Made by a program: the position numbers and the translations under genes | Part shown: positions 21,601-33,469 of the stretch, piece after piece | Layout of the letters: every line of letters begins with the position of its first letter | How positions within the stretch are numbered: the first letter of the stretch is position 1 | Notes under the pieces: model-generated | What the model saw: only the letters and a program-made list of their open reading frames with translations | Databases searched by the model: none | Told to the model about the DNA's origin: nothing | DNA from: Elephas maximus indicus | Taxonomy: Eukaryota > Chordata > Mammalia > Proboscidea > Elephantidae | Assembly: GCF_024166365.1 (NCBI RefSeq) | Contig: NC_064822.1 | Coordinates: 142,482,823-142,546,822, forward strand | Length of the DNA: 64,000 bases | Reading direction: 5' to 3'

Positions 21601-21838
21601 GGGAGCTCATCTTCTGGCCCTATATCAGACAGTGTTTCACTACTATTCATAAGGTTTTCACTGGCTAATTCTTTTCAGAAGTAGGTTGTCGGGTCCTTCT
21701 TCCTAGTCTATCTTTGTCTGGAAGCTTAGCTGAAACCTGTCCACCCTGGGTGACCCTGTTGGTACCTGAATACCACTGGCATAGCTTCCAGCATCATAGC
21801 AACACTCAATCCCCCACAGTACGATAAACTGACAGACA
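18661..21838 (-). mobile_element. RTE LINE, near full length
   Basis: About 3.2 kb, read right to left. A 5' region is followed by a short N-terminal segment starting MNSSETLSD (21650-21384), then the endonuclease (about 21384-20850), a linker, the reverse transcriptase (about 20400-19300) and the C-terminal domain (19246-18708). The 3' tail reads ATGTTGTTGTTATTAGGTGCC on the plus strand. The catalytic NNLCYADD site is preserved near 19432-19455. The upstream Asp-containing motif before VDHNKLW is frameshifted and destroyed. The longest surviving minus-strand frame is 227 codons (20393-19710). The element would encode an endonuclease-reverse transcriptase if intact; here it is inactive. The flanks on both sides belong to one L1. 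Confidence 0.92.
19710..20393 (-). pseudogene. RTE reverse transcriptase, N-terminal part (remnant)
   Basis: The longest open frame of this RTE copy is 227 codons. It starts MCKELEIENQKGRTRSAFLK and includes a conserved stretch ending FIPIPKKGDPTKWGNYRTIS, the finger region of the polymerase. The frame shifts more than once inside it, and the catalytic fingers-palm Asp region is lost at the end. Adjacent frames carry the rest of the domain. Confidence 0.75.
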
Positions 21839-22123
21839 CTTGGGGGAGCTACAGTAATCAAGACAGTGTTAAGGATAAATGTATAGATCAACGGAATGGA
21901 ATTGAGAATCCAGAAATAAATCTGTACATTTATGGTCAAATGATCTTCAACAACAGTGCCAAGGCAACTCAGTGGGGGAAAGAATAGTCTTTTCAACAAA
22001 ATATGCTGGGACAACTGAATATCCATGTGCAAAAGAATGAATTTGGATCCATACTTCACACCATATACAAAAGAAATGGAGCAAATAGAGCTCAAAATAG
22101 AGCAAAGACTAAAATGTAAGAGC

Positions 22124-24823
22124 CGTTGTTGTTAGGTGCCTTCCAGTCTCTTCTGACTCATAGCAACTGTATGTGCAACAGAATGAAACACTGTCCAGTC
22201 CTGCACCATCCTTAACAATCCTTGTTATGCTTGAGCCCATTGTTACAGCCACTGTGTCAACCCATCTTGTTGAGGGTCTTTCTCTTTTTCACTGGCCCTC
22301 TACCAACCATGATGTCCTTTTCCAGGGACTGATCCATCCTGATAACGTGTCCAAAGTGCCTGAGACGAAGTCTCGTCATCCTTGCTTCTAAGGAGCATTC
22401 TGGCTGTACTTCTTCCACTACAATTCTAAGGTGTCAATTCTTCGATTTTCATCATTCATCATCCAGCTTTCTCGTGCATATGAGGCAGTTGAAAACACCA
22501 TGTCTTGAGTCAGGTGTACTGTAGTGTTCAAGGTGACATCTTTGCTTTTCAACACTTTAAAGAGGCCTTTTGCAGCATATTTGCCTAATGCAATGTGTCT
22601 CTTGATTTTGTGATTGCTGCTTTCATGGGTATTGATCGTGGATCCAAGTAAATTGAAATCCTTGACAACTTCGGACTTTTCTCTGTTTGTCATGATGTTG
22701 CTATTGGTCTAGTTGTGAGGATTTTTGTTTTCTTTATGTTGAAGTGTAATCCATACTGAAGGCTATGGTCTTTGCTCTTCATCAGTGAGTGCTTCAAGTC
22801 CTCTTCACTTTCAGCAAGCCAGGTTGTGTCATCTGAATAATGCAGGTTGTTAAAGAGTTGTACTTCAATCCTGATGCCCCATTCTTCTTCATATAATCCA
22901 GCTTCCTGGATTATTTGCTCAGCGTACAGATTGAATGGGTATGGTGAAAGGATACAACCCTGGCGTACACCTTTCCTGACTTTAAATCACGCAGTACCCC
23001 CTCGTGTGTTCCAAAGACTACCTCTTGATCTACGTACAGGTTCCTCATGAGCTTAATTAAATGTTCTGGAATTCCCATTCTTTGCAGTGTTATCCGTAAT
23101 TTATTATGATCCACACAGTCAAATGCCTTTGCACAGCCAATAAAACACAGGTAAACCTCTTTCTGGTATTTTGCTTTCAGCCAGGATCCATCTGACATCA
23201 GCAATGATACCCCTGCTTCCATGTCCTCTTCTGAATCTGGATGGAATTTCTGGCAGTTCCCTGTTGATATATACTGCTATAGTCGTTTTTGGATTATCTT
23301 CAGCAAAATTGCACTTGTGTGTGATATTAAAGATACTGTTCTATAATTTCTACATTTAGTGGGGTTGCCCTTCTTGGAAATAGGCATAAATATAGATCTC
23401 TTCCAATAGGTTGACCAGGTAGCTGTTTTCCAAATTTCTTGTTGTAGATGAGTGAACACCTCCAGTGCTGTATCCATTTTTTGAAACATCTCAATTGGTA
23501 TTCTGTCAGTTCCTGGAGCCTTGCTTTTCACCAATGCCTTCAGTGAAGCTTGGACTTCTTACTTCAGTACCGTTGGTTCCTGCTTATATGGTACCTCCTG
23601 AAATGGTTGAATGTCGATCAATCCTTTTTGGTATAGTGACTCTGAGTATTCCTTCCATCTTCTTTTGATGCTTCCTCTGTTGTTTAATATTCTCCCTGTA
23701 GAATCCTTCAGCATTGTAACTCGAGGCTTGAATTTTTCTTCAGTTCTTTCAGCTTGAGAAAAGCTGAGCATGTTCTTTCTTTTCGGTTTTCTATCTCCAG
23801 GTCTTTGGACATGTTTTAATACTTTACTTTGTCTTCTCCAGCTGCCCTTTAAATCTTCTGTTTGGCTTTTTTACTTCATCATTTTTTCTTTTGCTTTAGG
23901 CACTCGACTTTCAAGAGGAAATTTAACAGTCTCTTCTAACATCCATTTAGGTCTTTTCTTTCTCTTCTTTCTTTTCAATGACCTCTTGCTTTCTTCACAT
24001 GTGTCTGTGATGTCATTCCACAACTGTGGTCTGGTCTTCAGTCATTAGTGTTCAATGCATCAAATCTCTTCTCGAAGTGGTATCTAAATTCAGGTGGGAT
24101 ATACTCAAGGTTGTACTTCGGCTCTTGTGGACTTGTTCTACTTTTCTTAAGTTTCGACTTGAATTTGTATTTGAGTAATTGATCGTCTGATCCACAGTTA
24201 GCCACTGGCCTTGTTCTGACTGATGATATTGAGCATTTCCATTGTCTCTTTCCTCAGATGTAGCCAATTTGATTCCTGTGTATTGTGTCTGGCGAAGTCC
24301 ATCTGTATAAAAAAAAAACTGCTGTTAATGTTGGTGAAAAATGGTATTTACAATGAAGAAGTTGTTGGTCTTGCAAAATTCAGTCCTCCGCTCTTGGCCT
24401 CATTGCTATCGCCAAGGCCATATTTACCAACTACTGATCCTTCTTTATTTCCAACTTTCGCATTCCAATTACTGGTAATTATCAGTGCATCCTGATAGTG
24501 TGTGCAGTCAATTTCAGACTGCAGAAGTTGGTAAAGATCTTCAATTTGTTCATCTTTGGCCTTAGTGATTGGTGTATAAATTTGAATAACAGTCGTATTA
24601 ACTGGTCGTCTTTGTAGGCATATTGATATTATCCTGTCGCTGACAGCGTTGTACTTCAGGATAGACCTCGAAATGTTCTTTTGGATATGAATGCAATGAT
24701 ATTGGTCTTCAGGTTCCTGGCATAGTAGACTGTATGATTGTCCAATTCAAAATGGCCAGTACCAGTCCATTTCAGCTCACTAATGCTTAGGATGTTGTTG
24801 CTTACACGTTCCATTTTGTTTTT
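22124..24823 (-). mobile_element. RTE LINE, 5'-truncated in the endonuclease
   Basis: About 2.7 kb, from the 3' tail GTTGTTGTTAGGTGCC to the start of the endonuclease (ACACGTTCCATTTTGTTTTT). The polymerase active site reads YSDD in place of YADD near 22825, so a catalytic-loop residue is changed. Many frameshifts are present; the longest frames are about 100 codons. A four-base duplication (GAGC at 22120-22123 and 24824-24827) flanks it within the ancient L1. Confidence 0.92.
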
Positions 24824-25284
24824 GAGCTAAATCTATAAAAGACTATACAAGAGCTAAAACTAAAAAGTTCTTGGAAGGAAACATATTCACAAATCCTCAT
24901 GACCTTGGTTTCTTAGATATGATACCAAAAGCATAAGCAACAAAATAAAAGGTAGATAAATTGGCATCATAAAAATGAAAAGCTTTTGTGCTTCAATGGA
25001 CACATTCAAGAAAGTGAAAAGGCAGCACACATAATAGGAGAAAATATTTTTAAATCACATGTATGATAAGGGACTAGTGTCCAGAATATATAAAACTTTC
25101 TTACAATTCAACAATAAAAAAGACATAACCCAATTTAAAAATGGGCAAAGGATTTGAATAGACATTTCTCCAAGGAAGATATACAAATGACAAATAAGCA
25201 CATAAAAATGCTCAAAATCATTAATCATTAAAGAAATGTTAATCAAATCACAGTAAGATACCACTTTTCACCTACTGTTATCAT

Positions 25285-25484
25285 TGTTTTTGTTGTTAGG
25301 TGCTGTTCAGTCTATTCTGACGCATAGTGATCTAATGTCACAGAGTAGAATTGTCCCCTAGGCTGTAATCTTTATGAGAGCAAACTGCCAGGTCCTTTCT
25401 CTTGTGTAGCTGCTGTGTGGGTTAGAACCACCAACCTTTTGGTTAACAGTTGAGCACTTAACCACTGTACCACCAGGGCTCCCT
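25285..25484 (-). mobile_element. AfroSINE, long-middle subtype with RTE-like tail
   Basis: Reversed copy. Its 3' end reads TTTTTGTTGTTAGGTGCTGT, the RTE-type terminus, and it has the CTGTAATCTTTATGAGAGC middle block. It lies in the 3' part of the ancient L1, which resumes at TTTTAACCCACTGGGATGG. Confidence 0.92.
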
Positions 25485-26184
25485 TTTAACCCACTGGGAT
25501 GGCTGTAAGCAAGAAGACAGACAATAACAAGTGTTGACAAGGAGGTGGAGAAATTGGAATCCTAATACATTGCTGGCGGGATTGTAAAGTTAAAAATGGA
25601 GTTATCATATGACCCAGCAATTCCATTCCTATGTATATACTCAAGAGAAATGAAAACGTATGTCCACACAAAAATCTGTGTGTATTTGAATGTTCATAGT
25701 AGCATTATTTATAATAGACAGAAAGTGGAAACAAACCAAATTTCCATCAACTGGTGAATGGATAAACAATGTGGTATACACTTACAATGGAATATTATTT
25801 GGCGTAAAAAGAAAGTACTGATAAGTGCTACAGGATGGATAAACCTTGCAAACATACTAAGTGAAAGAAGTCAGTTACAAAAGGTCACATATTGTATCAT
25901 TCCATTTATATGAAATGTCTGGTATTGGCAAATCTACAGAGACAGAAAGTAAATTAGTAATTGTCAGGGGCTGGGAAGAGGAGGGAATGGAGAATGACTG
26001 CTAATGGGTATAGGGGTTCTTATTAGGGTGATGAAAATGTTCAGACGTTAGATGGTGGTGATTGCAAAACTTTGTGAATATACTAAAAATCACTGAATTG
26101 TACACTTTAAAAGAATGTATTTTATGGTATGTGAATTGTACCTCAATAAAAAATGTCTAAAAAAGACATGATTGAATTCAACTC

Positions 26185-26245
26185 TCTAGAATTTTATTTA
26201 GGATATTTGCCTATACGGTTATGAGGAAATTGTTCTTTTCTACTT
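26185..26245 (-). mobile_element. L1 ORF2 scrap
   Basis: About 60 bases resemble a reversed piece of L1 ORF2 (CTAGAATTTTATTTAGGATA then GGTTATGAGGAAATTG). The analogous place in the young L1 is near 63700. Confidence 0.4.
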
Positions 26246-27039
26246 TTACACTTTTTTTTTTTTTTAATCAAGTTTGGCACCTGAACCTGAGTAACCTGCT
26301 TCCTCTCTCATTGTCATGGATCAACTGTTCTTGTTCTTATCCAGGCTTAATTCCACTTTTGTGTTAATTTCTATATCCTGATGCTTACTTACGGACGTCA
26401 CTTCAGCAAATTCTTCTTTCCTACATCATTAATATTCCCACACTACTTGCATACAAATAGCATTTGCAGTTGCGAACTTCTGTTTATTAAGGTGTAATGT
26501 AATGTAATAAAGACAAACTTGATGTTAAAGGATCTTTGCCATTGTCTGGCTGATGGTAGTATTTTTATAGAAATTATCCTGAACAGTCCGAACTCGATGT
26601 AGTTCCTGCAGTGACTTCTTACCCATAGTATTTGTACCTTCAGAATGGTAAATCCCTCAGAAGGAGCTAAGGCATAGCTAGGTTTTTCTCAGCATGTACG
26701 TTAAAAAAGATGGCTTATCACATTTTTGATTAAATAATGGCTAAATGTACAATTACTGTCAAAATAATTTATGTGCCATACTTCCATCTGGAAGGCTGAC
26801 TTTTATCTTCCTGTAAGCTTCTCATGTGGTTTTTCTGCTCCAGAAACTGTGATTTACAACTATCATTTATGGAAAGTCCTGGCATTAGCTTTTAGTGTGT
26901 GCAGTATTTAAAGAGAGCAAGAGTGTGTGATATCTGAAGATAGTGCTGTGTTTCAGTTTCTTGTATTGATTGTAAAATAAATTGTACCTACTATTATAAA
27001 TGAAAAACCATTTACCCTTCCAGCTACTGCCACATTTTT
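26246..27039. other. Apparently unique DNA
   Basis: No repeat family or reading frame recognised. A T14 run lies near 26252-26265. Confidence 0.45.
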
Positions 27040-27900
27040 CTGCTCATTGTGATAGCAAAATTTATTGAAAGATTTGTCTATACTTATTAGCTCTGCTGCT
27101 TTTCTTCCTGTTCTTTTTTGGACCCACTTTAATTAGACTTTGCCCTCATTTAGCTGCTAAAGTCACCACTTAGCTCCATTGTTAAATTCTAATGATCAGC
27201 TCTCTGTTCTTGTCTGACTTTAATTATCAATAGCATTTGACATAAGTGAAAATTCCTGCTTGAAACAGTCTCTTTAGTTTACTTCAGCGATTCCACTTTC
27301 TTCGTTCTCCTGCTACCTCATGTCTCTCCTCTCCTCAAAACCCTCCAGTGGTGTCCTACCTCACTCAGAATAAAAGCCAGGACTTCAAAATGACCTAGAA
27401 GGCTCAACATGATCTGGCCCTGTGCTACCATTCTGACTTTTTCTCTTTTCACTCTGCTTCTTGTCATGCTGGTCTCCTTGCTACTTCTTGAACATACCAT
27501 TCCTGCTCCTGTGTTAGTGCCTTTGAACTTTGTCATCTGACTTGTCCCCCAGATTTCTACATGGCTGTCTTCCTCAACTATTATCTCCTCACTAGGTCTT
27601 CTCTGGCGTTCTGTATACAATAGCATCCATCCTTCTATGTTGGTGCTGTTCTTCCTCCTTACCTCAGCTTATTTTTCTATTCCTGCCACTCTCATACTCT
27701 GACATATTATATATGCACTTGTTTATTTGTGATCTGTTTCCCATAGTGCCTCTCATCCCAACTAGAGTATAAACTCAGCTAGGGCAAGAATGTAAACTCA
27801 GTTGTTTTGCTTACTCATTTCTCCCCAGGGCCTAGAACATTGGTTGGCGTGTAGTAGGTGCTCAATAAATATTTGTTGACTAAATGACTGAGTAGATGAA
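27040..27900 (+). mobile_element. L2 LINE, ORF2 end and 3' UTR
   Basis: The plus strand follows L2 in order: TTTATTGAAAGATTTGTCTATAC, CCCTCCAGTGGTGTCCTACC, TCTGGCCCTGTGCTACCATTC, and the 3' end GTAGTAGGTGCTCAATAAAT. About 860 bases are preserved, which is long for such an old family. Frames are closed. Confidence 0.85.
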
Positions 27901-29458
27901 TGAAAAAGTTTATATGATTGAGGTATTATTGGTTTGGTAGACAACATCGGTAAATTCTCTGGAGTTATTTTGGGGTTCCGGATCCACAGTAATATTGTGG
28001 AATAGTGCAGCTCTATTTATGGAGCTCAGTTTCTGGTCTTGAGGCTGTATCATTTTTCTCTAATGCTTCCTAATAAACCATAGACTGTAGCAGCAGATGA
28101 GTTTCATATAAGCCCCCTGTGTATTTATGGAAGTCCAACCCTAGCTGTAGCTTCACGCAGGGTGCCTAGTTCTGGCCATTCGTCTGCCTGAGCACTCACT
28201 ACATTGCCTTTCTGTTCTGTTTCTGGGCCAATGAGATGTTTATCTTGTTTTTTGTACCCAGCTAAAGTCATAATGCTTTAATCTTCTTAATATATTTCTA
28301 ATCATGGCTGAGGGTTTGGAACAGAGAGGGTGTGGTAATTTATAAACTCACTAAGCCATTTTGATTAGAAGTCCCCCCACATATCCAAATAATGTTCCAG
28401 TTGCTGCTGGATTTAAAATCCAGGAGACAGCACATAAAATTTTAGATTTATAGTTTATCTTGAAAATTTGTAACATCTGGCAACACTACACTTACATTTT
28501 TGCATGTAACAGTTGACTGGAGGGGTAAGTAAATCTGGAGACCCTTCAGTGGGACATGTACTCTACAAGCTGCCAAGTCCACACCTCTGCATATTTTCTT
28601 TGACAGAAGTGACTTCATGAGTTTGCTTTATCTGCCTAACCCTTTTAGGTATTTTAATACAGGTCTTTACCTTAGAGTACATGATGAGCTAAAGAGGTTA
28701 AAAAAAAACCTCACCAAAATAAAAAGCAATCCTTATTTTGAATAGTGTATATGAAATAGAGAGTGAGAGAGAGAGAGAAGAAGCTCAGTCTTGAGCAGTT
28801 TTTGTTTTTACTCCCTAGTACAAGTTTTTTCTCTTAGCTCTATAGGCCAAAAGCTTCCAAACCTACCAGACCTACAGCTTTACCCGTTTAGGTCAGACTG
28901 CTGCCTTAAAAAAAAAAATTTTTTTTCAATACAAATGGTGTATAAAACTTTATGTCAGGGAATGCTCTGGAATGGAACAGTGAGCAACACAGCACCTTTC
29001 TAATTTGTCAAGAAAGACTTAACTCATTTTATGATACTGACAAGTTTTTCTTCCTAAATTGAACTGGGTAGTTAGGAGAATCAGATTTTTCACATATGTA
29101 AAAATCTGGGTAATTATTTCCATTACAAATACCTGTCCACTCCAGGTATTCTTCCCAGAACAACCTGTGACCAACTGTAGGCATTCTTATACTTCTTGAA
29201 GTGTAAATATCTGGTTTATACTAAATAATGACTTCTCTCCAAAAATGTAAGGATTGGGGCAAGGCATGGACATTTGTCTAGTTTTTGTGATTTGTAGGGC
29301 ACCAACAGACCTATTGCTTCTAATATTTGTCTTACTAGTGGGTCATGGTGCCAGAAATGATTGTTCCTCATTTATTCAGGTTAAACTATTCCAATAAAGC
29401 CATTGTTGAAAGGCAAATAAATCCTTTTATGTTTGTGCCATTTGTCATCTCTTTACAG
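27901..29458. other. Apparently unique DNA
   Basis: No repeat or gene recognised apart from a short GA repeat at about 28757-28779 and a palindromic A/T run near 28910-28926 (AAAAAAAAAATTTTTTTTT). Confidence 0.45.
28757..28779. repeat. (GA)n microsatellite
   Basis: Short imperfect run of GA units, GAGAGTGAGAGAGAGAGAGA. Confidence 0.85.
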
Positions 29459-29551
29459 ATTCCAGATTTACAAGGGCATTTTGCATAATGCTGCCTGCTA
29501 CTTTCTGAATACTTTGAAAGAAATCTTTTTACACCATAGTAGTGTACCTAG
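29459..29551 (+). other. Weak candidate exon (93 bases)
   Basis: It is preceded by CATCTCTTTACAG and followed by GTAGGAGG. One frame (starting at the second base) is open through all 30 complete codons, giving FQIYKGILHNAACYFLNTLK and further. The acceptor tract is modest, the donor is average, and the peptide is unknown to me. The chance of such an open stretch is not small. Confidence 0.15.
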
Positions 29552-30796
29552 GTAGGAGGGACTGTTCGTGGTTCAGAGAGATGAATTATTGAAGGTATGG
29601 TTTTGAAGTACTTGCCGTAAGTCTGTTTTTCTATTCAGTTGCCATTTCTCTCCTGAAAAAGTTAGAACTCTTTTTTAAAACAAGCATTTACTAACATTTA
29701 ATCACTATACTTACAAGGAAGAGTCATAATATAGGGCAAGATTTAAAAAAAAATATCAGGCACAATTTAAAGTTTCATAATAAAATTAGATATTATTTAT
29801 CTTTGCTTAATGCACCCTTGTTTTGTCTTCTAATCTTTAGTTAAAGGATATATTCACCCAAAATCATGAATATTGTTTGTATTTATGATTTTTATTGTTT
29901 TGTTGTTGTTTGAATACAAGCTCTGATGGTTGATTCCATTCAGCATTTGAGCTCTCTATAAAAGCAAAGCTCTTTAGCTGCTTACTCAGGAATGAGAAGA
30001 CAAAATACAGTTCTTGAGAAGATTTGGTTTATAGGCTTAGTCCTCACCTATATCACCTGAACCTCAGGTTATATAATTCCTTCTGAGCCATCTAGACTTA
30101 AAGAGTTTCTCTTAAGTTAGGTCAAGGTCTTTCTAGAATTTTTAAGTTTCCTTTTCCTTGTTCTCATGTTTAGAACTCAAAACACTTTGATGTTTTATAT
30201 TATAGACTGGCCTACCCTGTCTTTTGGGGCTTCTGGAATATGTTGGAAATTCATATTTAAATTCACATTCTAATAGAATTATTCTTAAAAACCAGCCTAG
30301 CCTCACCAGTAATAGTGTCCTTTCCACAAGGAACTAGAATCTAGCTGATCAGAAACAGAAAGACATCTTCTTGGTTAGACTTGTTCAGGTGGCCAGGCCA
30401 GAGGGTCACTGAAGGGGAAGTTTTGTAAAGATATGTGAGGAAGGATAGCAACAGAGGAAGACTCCTAAGCAGCTGCACAGAATGTCCTTCACAGAATCCC
30501 ATTCATCATTGTTCAGAGTTCAGCTACAACAGTTGCTCTTGTGATCCAACAGCAGCTTCGGTGACCCGGTCATCTTGCCTATTCTCAGAAACCGGCATCC
30601 GTTGCTCCTCTCAAATTCCAATGTCTCAGATTGTCTTTGTTTCCACTTCTCTCTTTTTCTGATTAACTTTCCACTTCTTTTAACCTATTGCTTCTGCAGC
30701 TTCTGATGGTCTCTTTATTTCTCTTGTTTGCTATCACTTTCTCTCTCTCATTCTCAAATTTAATATTACTTTTAACCTTATTTGAACTTCGAATAT
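29552..30796. other. Apparently unique DNA
   Basis: No repeat or RNA gene recognised. A 75-codon frame at 30435-30662 shows no domain and I treat it as chance. Confidence 0.45.
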
Positions 30797-30945
30797 CTTG
30801 CTACTCAGAGTCTAGTCCTCAGACCAGCAGCATCGGCATCACCTGGTAACTTGTTAGAAATGCAGAATCTCAGGTCTCCTCTCCAGACCTGAATCATATT
30901 CTACATATTAATAAGATCCCCAGATCTTGAGAAGTATTGCTCTAA
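30797..30945 (+). mobile_element. MER5A-type DNA transposon fragment
   Basis: Plus-strand words in order: CAGACCAGCAGCATCGGCAT, CACCTGGTAACTTGTTAGAA, ATGCAGAATCTCAGG, ATAAGATCCCCAG, TTGAGAAGTATTGCT. This is the non-autonomous hAT-Charlie element MER5A or MER5B, common to placental mammals. Confidence 0.88.
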
Positions 30946-30949
30946 TTCA

Positions 30950-31700
30950 CTGACCGCTTTGCTTTCTTCCAGTCCATCAGCTTCATTCTTTTGTTATCAT
31001 TAATTGTTTAGATTCCATAGTCCATTATTTTAATAAACTTTCAACTTGTTCTTTTTTTTTTTTTTAATTTATCTAACAAAACTCCAGCTCAGGATGTATA
31101 CACTTATATGCCTTCTTTGTTCCTACACGTGAATAGCTTGGCACATGAATAGTCACACACTGGCCAGATTGGTGCCACTACATATGGGCCATTATCTAAG
31201 CCTGTCAGTCCCTCCATGTCTCCCTGAAAAATTGCCTCTCACTCTCTGCAACTGTTCTACACGTTCTACATTCTATCTGAACCTCAAATATTCTTAACTC
31301 CTTCTCATTCTCAGCAGATGACTTTGCCTCCTACTTCCTGAAGAAAATAGAAGGCATCAGATGGGAACTCCTTCAGCTTCCTGCTACCAAATTCACACAG
31401 TTACATCTGTACTTTTCCTCTTGTGTTAGTATAGGAAGTATCCTTCTTCTCATTTAAGGCCAATCTGTCCACCTGTGCTTTGGATCTCATCCCCTCATGC
31501 TTTCTCAGGAACGTTACATTATCAGTTTTCCCTCCATTCTGTTCTTTATTCAATATATCCCTCTCAATTAAACTATTTCCAACTACATTTAAATCTTCAC
31601 GTCTCTTCCACCTTAAAGACAACAACTTTTTCTCGACTCCCACATTTCCCCTCTAACTCCTTCCTATCTTTCACCTTTCTTTCAATCTAAAATTTCTAAA
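30950..31700 (+). mobile_element. L2 LINE ORF2 remnant
   Basis: The text follows the coding region of L2 upstream of the part seen at 27040: CAGATGACTTTGCCTCCTACTTCC, AGAAGGCATCAGATGGGAACTCC, TTAAGGCCAATCTGTCCACC. Codon structure is lost. The left boundary is uncertain. Confidence 0.75.
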
Positions 31701-31815
31701 GAGTTTTGATTATTTGATGAGTCCATTTTCTCACTGATGGCCATAGTGGACCTTGGAGAATGAGAGGCTCCTCTCCACTTCAGACGTCTTGTTTATTTAC
31801 ATTAGAGATTACCAG

Positions 31816-31868
31816 TAAAAACCCAGTGCCGTCGAGTTGATTCTGATTAAAAAAAAAAAAAAAAAAAA
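31816..31868 (-). mobile_element. AfroSINE or RTE tail scrap with A-run
   Basis: Only ~30 bases of the shared SINE/RTE tail remain (CCAGTGCCGTCGAGTTGATTC), followed by a run of about 20 A at 31849-31868. It may be a SINE broken by expansion of the A-run. Confidence 0.6.
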
Positions 31869-32680
31869 TAGATGGCATTAAATCAGAGTGTTTGGAGGAC
31901 ACGAGAGGAATAAAATATACCCACACTCTGCTCCCCTGACTGCCATGTGTAATGCCATTCCTAGGATAATCCTTAGCAAGCAAGCCCTATCCAATGTGAT
32001 AAGACCTCTGAGTGAGTAGAGTTGTGGGAAGGTTACCTTAGGAATGCTCACTGCAACCTACTGATATTGCACAAAATTGAAATGTTTTGCTCATATAAGC
32101 CCATGGATACTAATGGCTTTCCTTTGATTGGAAAATTCTCAAAGTGATTTGCTAACACACATAAAAGTTCACTAGTACCAGTCAGGGTTGAGGCCACAGC
32201 TGGGGTTAGCTGTTTAATGCAGCACAATTAAGCCTTTTCAAAATGCAAATGCAAAGGAACACCTTATTCAACTGAAGCTTCAGGGGAAATTTAGAACGGC
32301 AGTGCAATTATGTAAATTGGACAGCTGCCACAGAAGTTGGCCAACATCTTTAATTTTACAAAATAGAGACATTTTCCAATTTTGTGTATATCCATCTGCC
32401 CCTGGAGAAGTAATAAGTCCTCTAGGGTCCAAAATAAACAGATATTTTTCATAGGGGATCAGTAATATGTAAACAATAATGTCGATGCCGAGATACATAT
32501 AGCATCTGCTATCAAACAGATAACTATACTGCATATAACTAGATGATGTTAAGCCATGGCCAAAGTCTAAAATTTTTACTGTGCATGACTTTCTGTGTAT
32601 GTGTTGTAGATGATTCGCTGGTAAGAGTGGGCAGAAGATAAGCCTATCACTTAGCATTTTGTCTTTCAAAAACTGGCTTG
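31869..32680. other. Apparently unique DNA
   Basis: A minus-strand frame of 142 codons runs 32708-32280, but it begins inside the MLT1 LTR, shows no domain, and has no splice or promoter context. I treat it as chance. No other feature was recognised. Confidence 0.45.
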
Positions 32681-33113
32681 TGTTATAGATTGAATTGTGT
32701 CCCCCCAAAAGATATGTTGAGATCCTAACCCTTGGTACCTGTGAATGTGATCTGTTTTGGAAATAGGGTCTTTAAGATGTTGTCAGTTAACATGAGGTCA
32801 TACTGGGGTAGGATAGGCTCTAATCCAAACTGGGTGGCTTTATTAATATAAAAGAGGAGAAGAAACACAAAAAAGGCAGACAGAAGAAGGGCAGCTGTGT
32901 GAAGATGTAGCTACAAGCCAAGAAATGCCTGGGACTAGCAGAAGCTGATAGAGACAAGAAAGAGTCTTCACCTAGGGACTTCAGAAGGATCATGGCCCAA
33001 TCAACATGTTGATTTGTATTGCTAGCCTCCAGAAATGTGAGACAATACCTTCCTGTTCTTTAAGCCACCCAGTTTGTAGTATTTTGTTACGAAAGCCCTA
33101 AGAAACTAATTCA
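32681..33113 (+). mobile_element. MLT1-type LTR (MaLR)
   Basis: The solo LTR starts TGTTATAGATTGAATTGTGT and ends AGAAACTAATTCA, with AAATAGGGTCTTTAAGATG and AGCCACCCAGTTTGTAGTA inside. Possible short target duplication GCTT(G/A) at 32676-32680 and 33114-33118. Confidence 0.88.
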
Positions 33114-33469
33114 GCTTAGGAAAAAAAAAAATCTAGTTGAAAATATAGAAAGTGTTTAGAAAATTAATTTTAGCAAATATTTATAATTTTTCTTACTCCC
33201 AAAGTGAAATCCTTAAATTAGTGAAAATCTTTTCTTTAATATTATTTCCTTTCTTTTCTGGGAAGCCAGGGAGGCAAGTGAAAAGATTAAAATTTTTTTT
33301 TTATATCAAGAATAAATAAATAAATTGGTTGATTCATTCAATATGTACTTACCTCCTAGAGTCCCAGCATTGTTAAAGGCATTGGCTATTAGGAATGCAA
33401 CAGTGAAAAAAAAATAGACACAGTCCCTATATTGTTATTGGAGCTCATAATACAATGAGTAAAATGGAC

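Larger units (their letters stand above)
17812..26165 (+). mobile_element. Ancient L1 (L1M-type) split by four insertions
   Basis: The end of ORF2 and the 3' UTR of one plus-strand L1 can be followed in order through five pieces: 17812-18056, 18261-18660, 21846-22123, 24824-25284 and 25485-26165, about 2.07 kb in total. Landmarks are AGCATTGTACTGGAGGTTGT, TGCAATCCCTATCAAAATCT, GCTACAGTAATCAAGACAGT, GGGACTAGTGTCCAGAATAT, ATATGACCCAGCAATTCC and TGTACACTTTAAAAGAATG. It ends near ACCTCAATAAAAAATG. It is 5'-truncated and has no open frame. The intervening sequence is AfroSINE, RTE, RTE and AfroSINE. Confidence 0.92.

Noticed and set aside
32280..32708. 142-codon minus-strand open frame
   Set aside because: Its start lies inside an MLT1 LTR, the peptide shows no domain, no splice or promoter context is visible, and one frame of this length is expected by chance in 64 kb.
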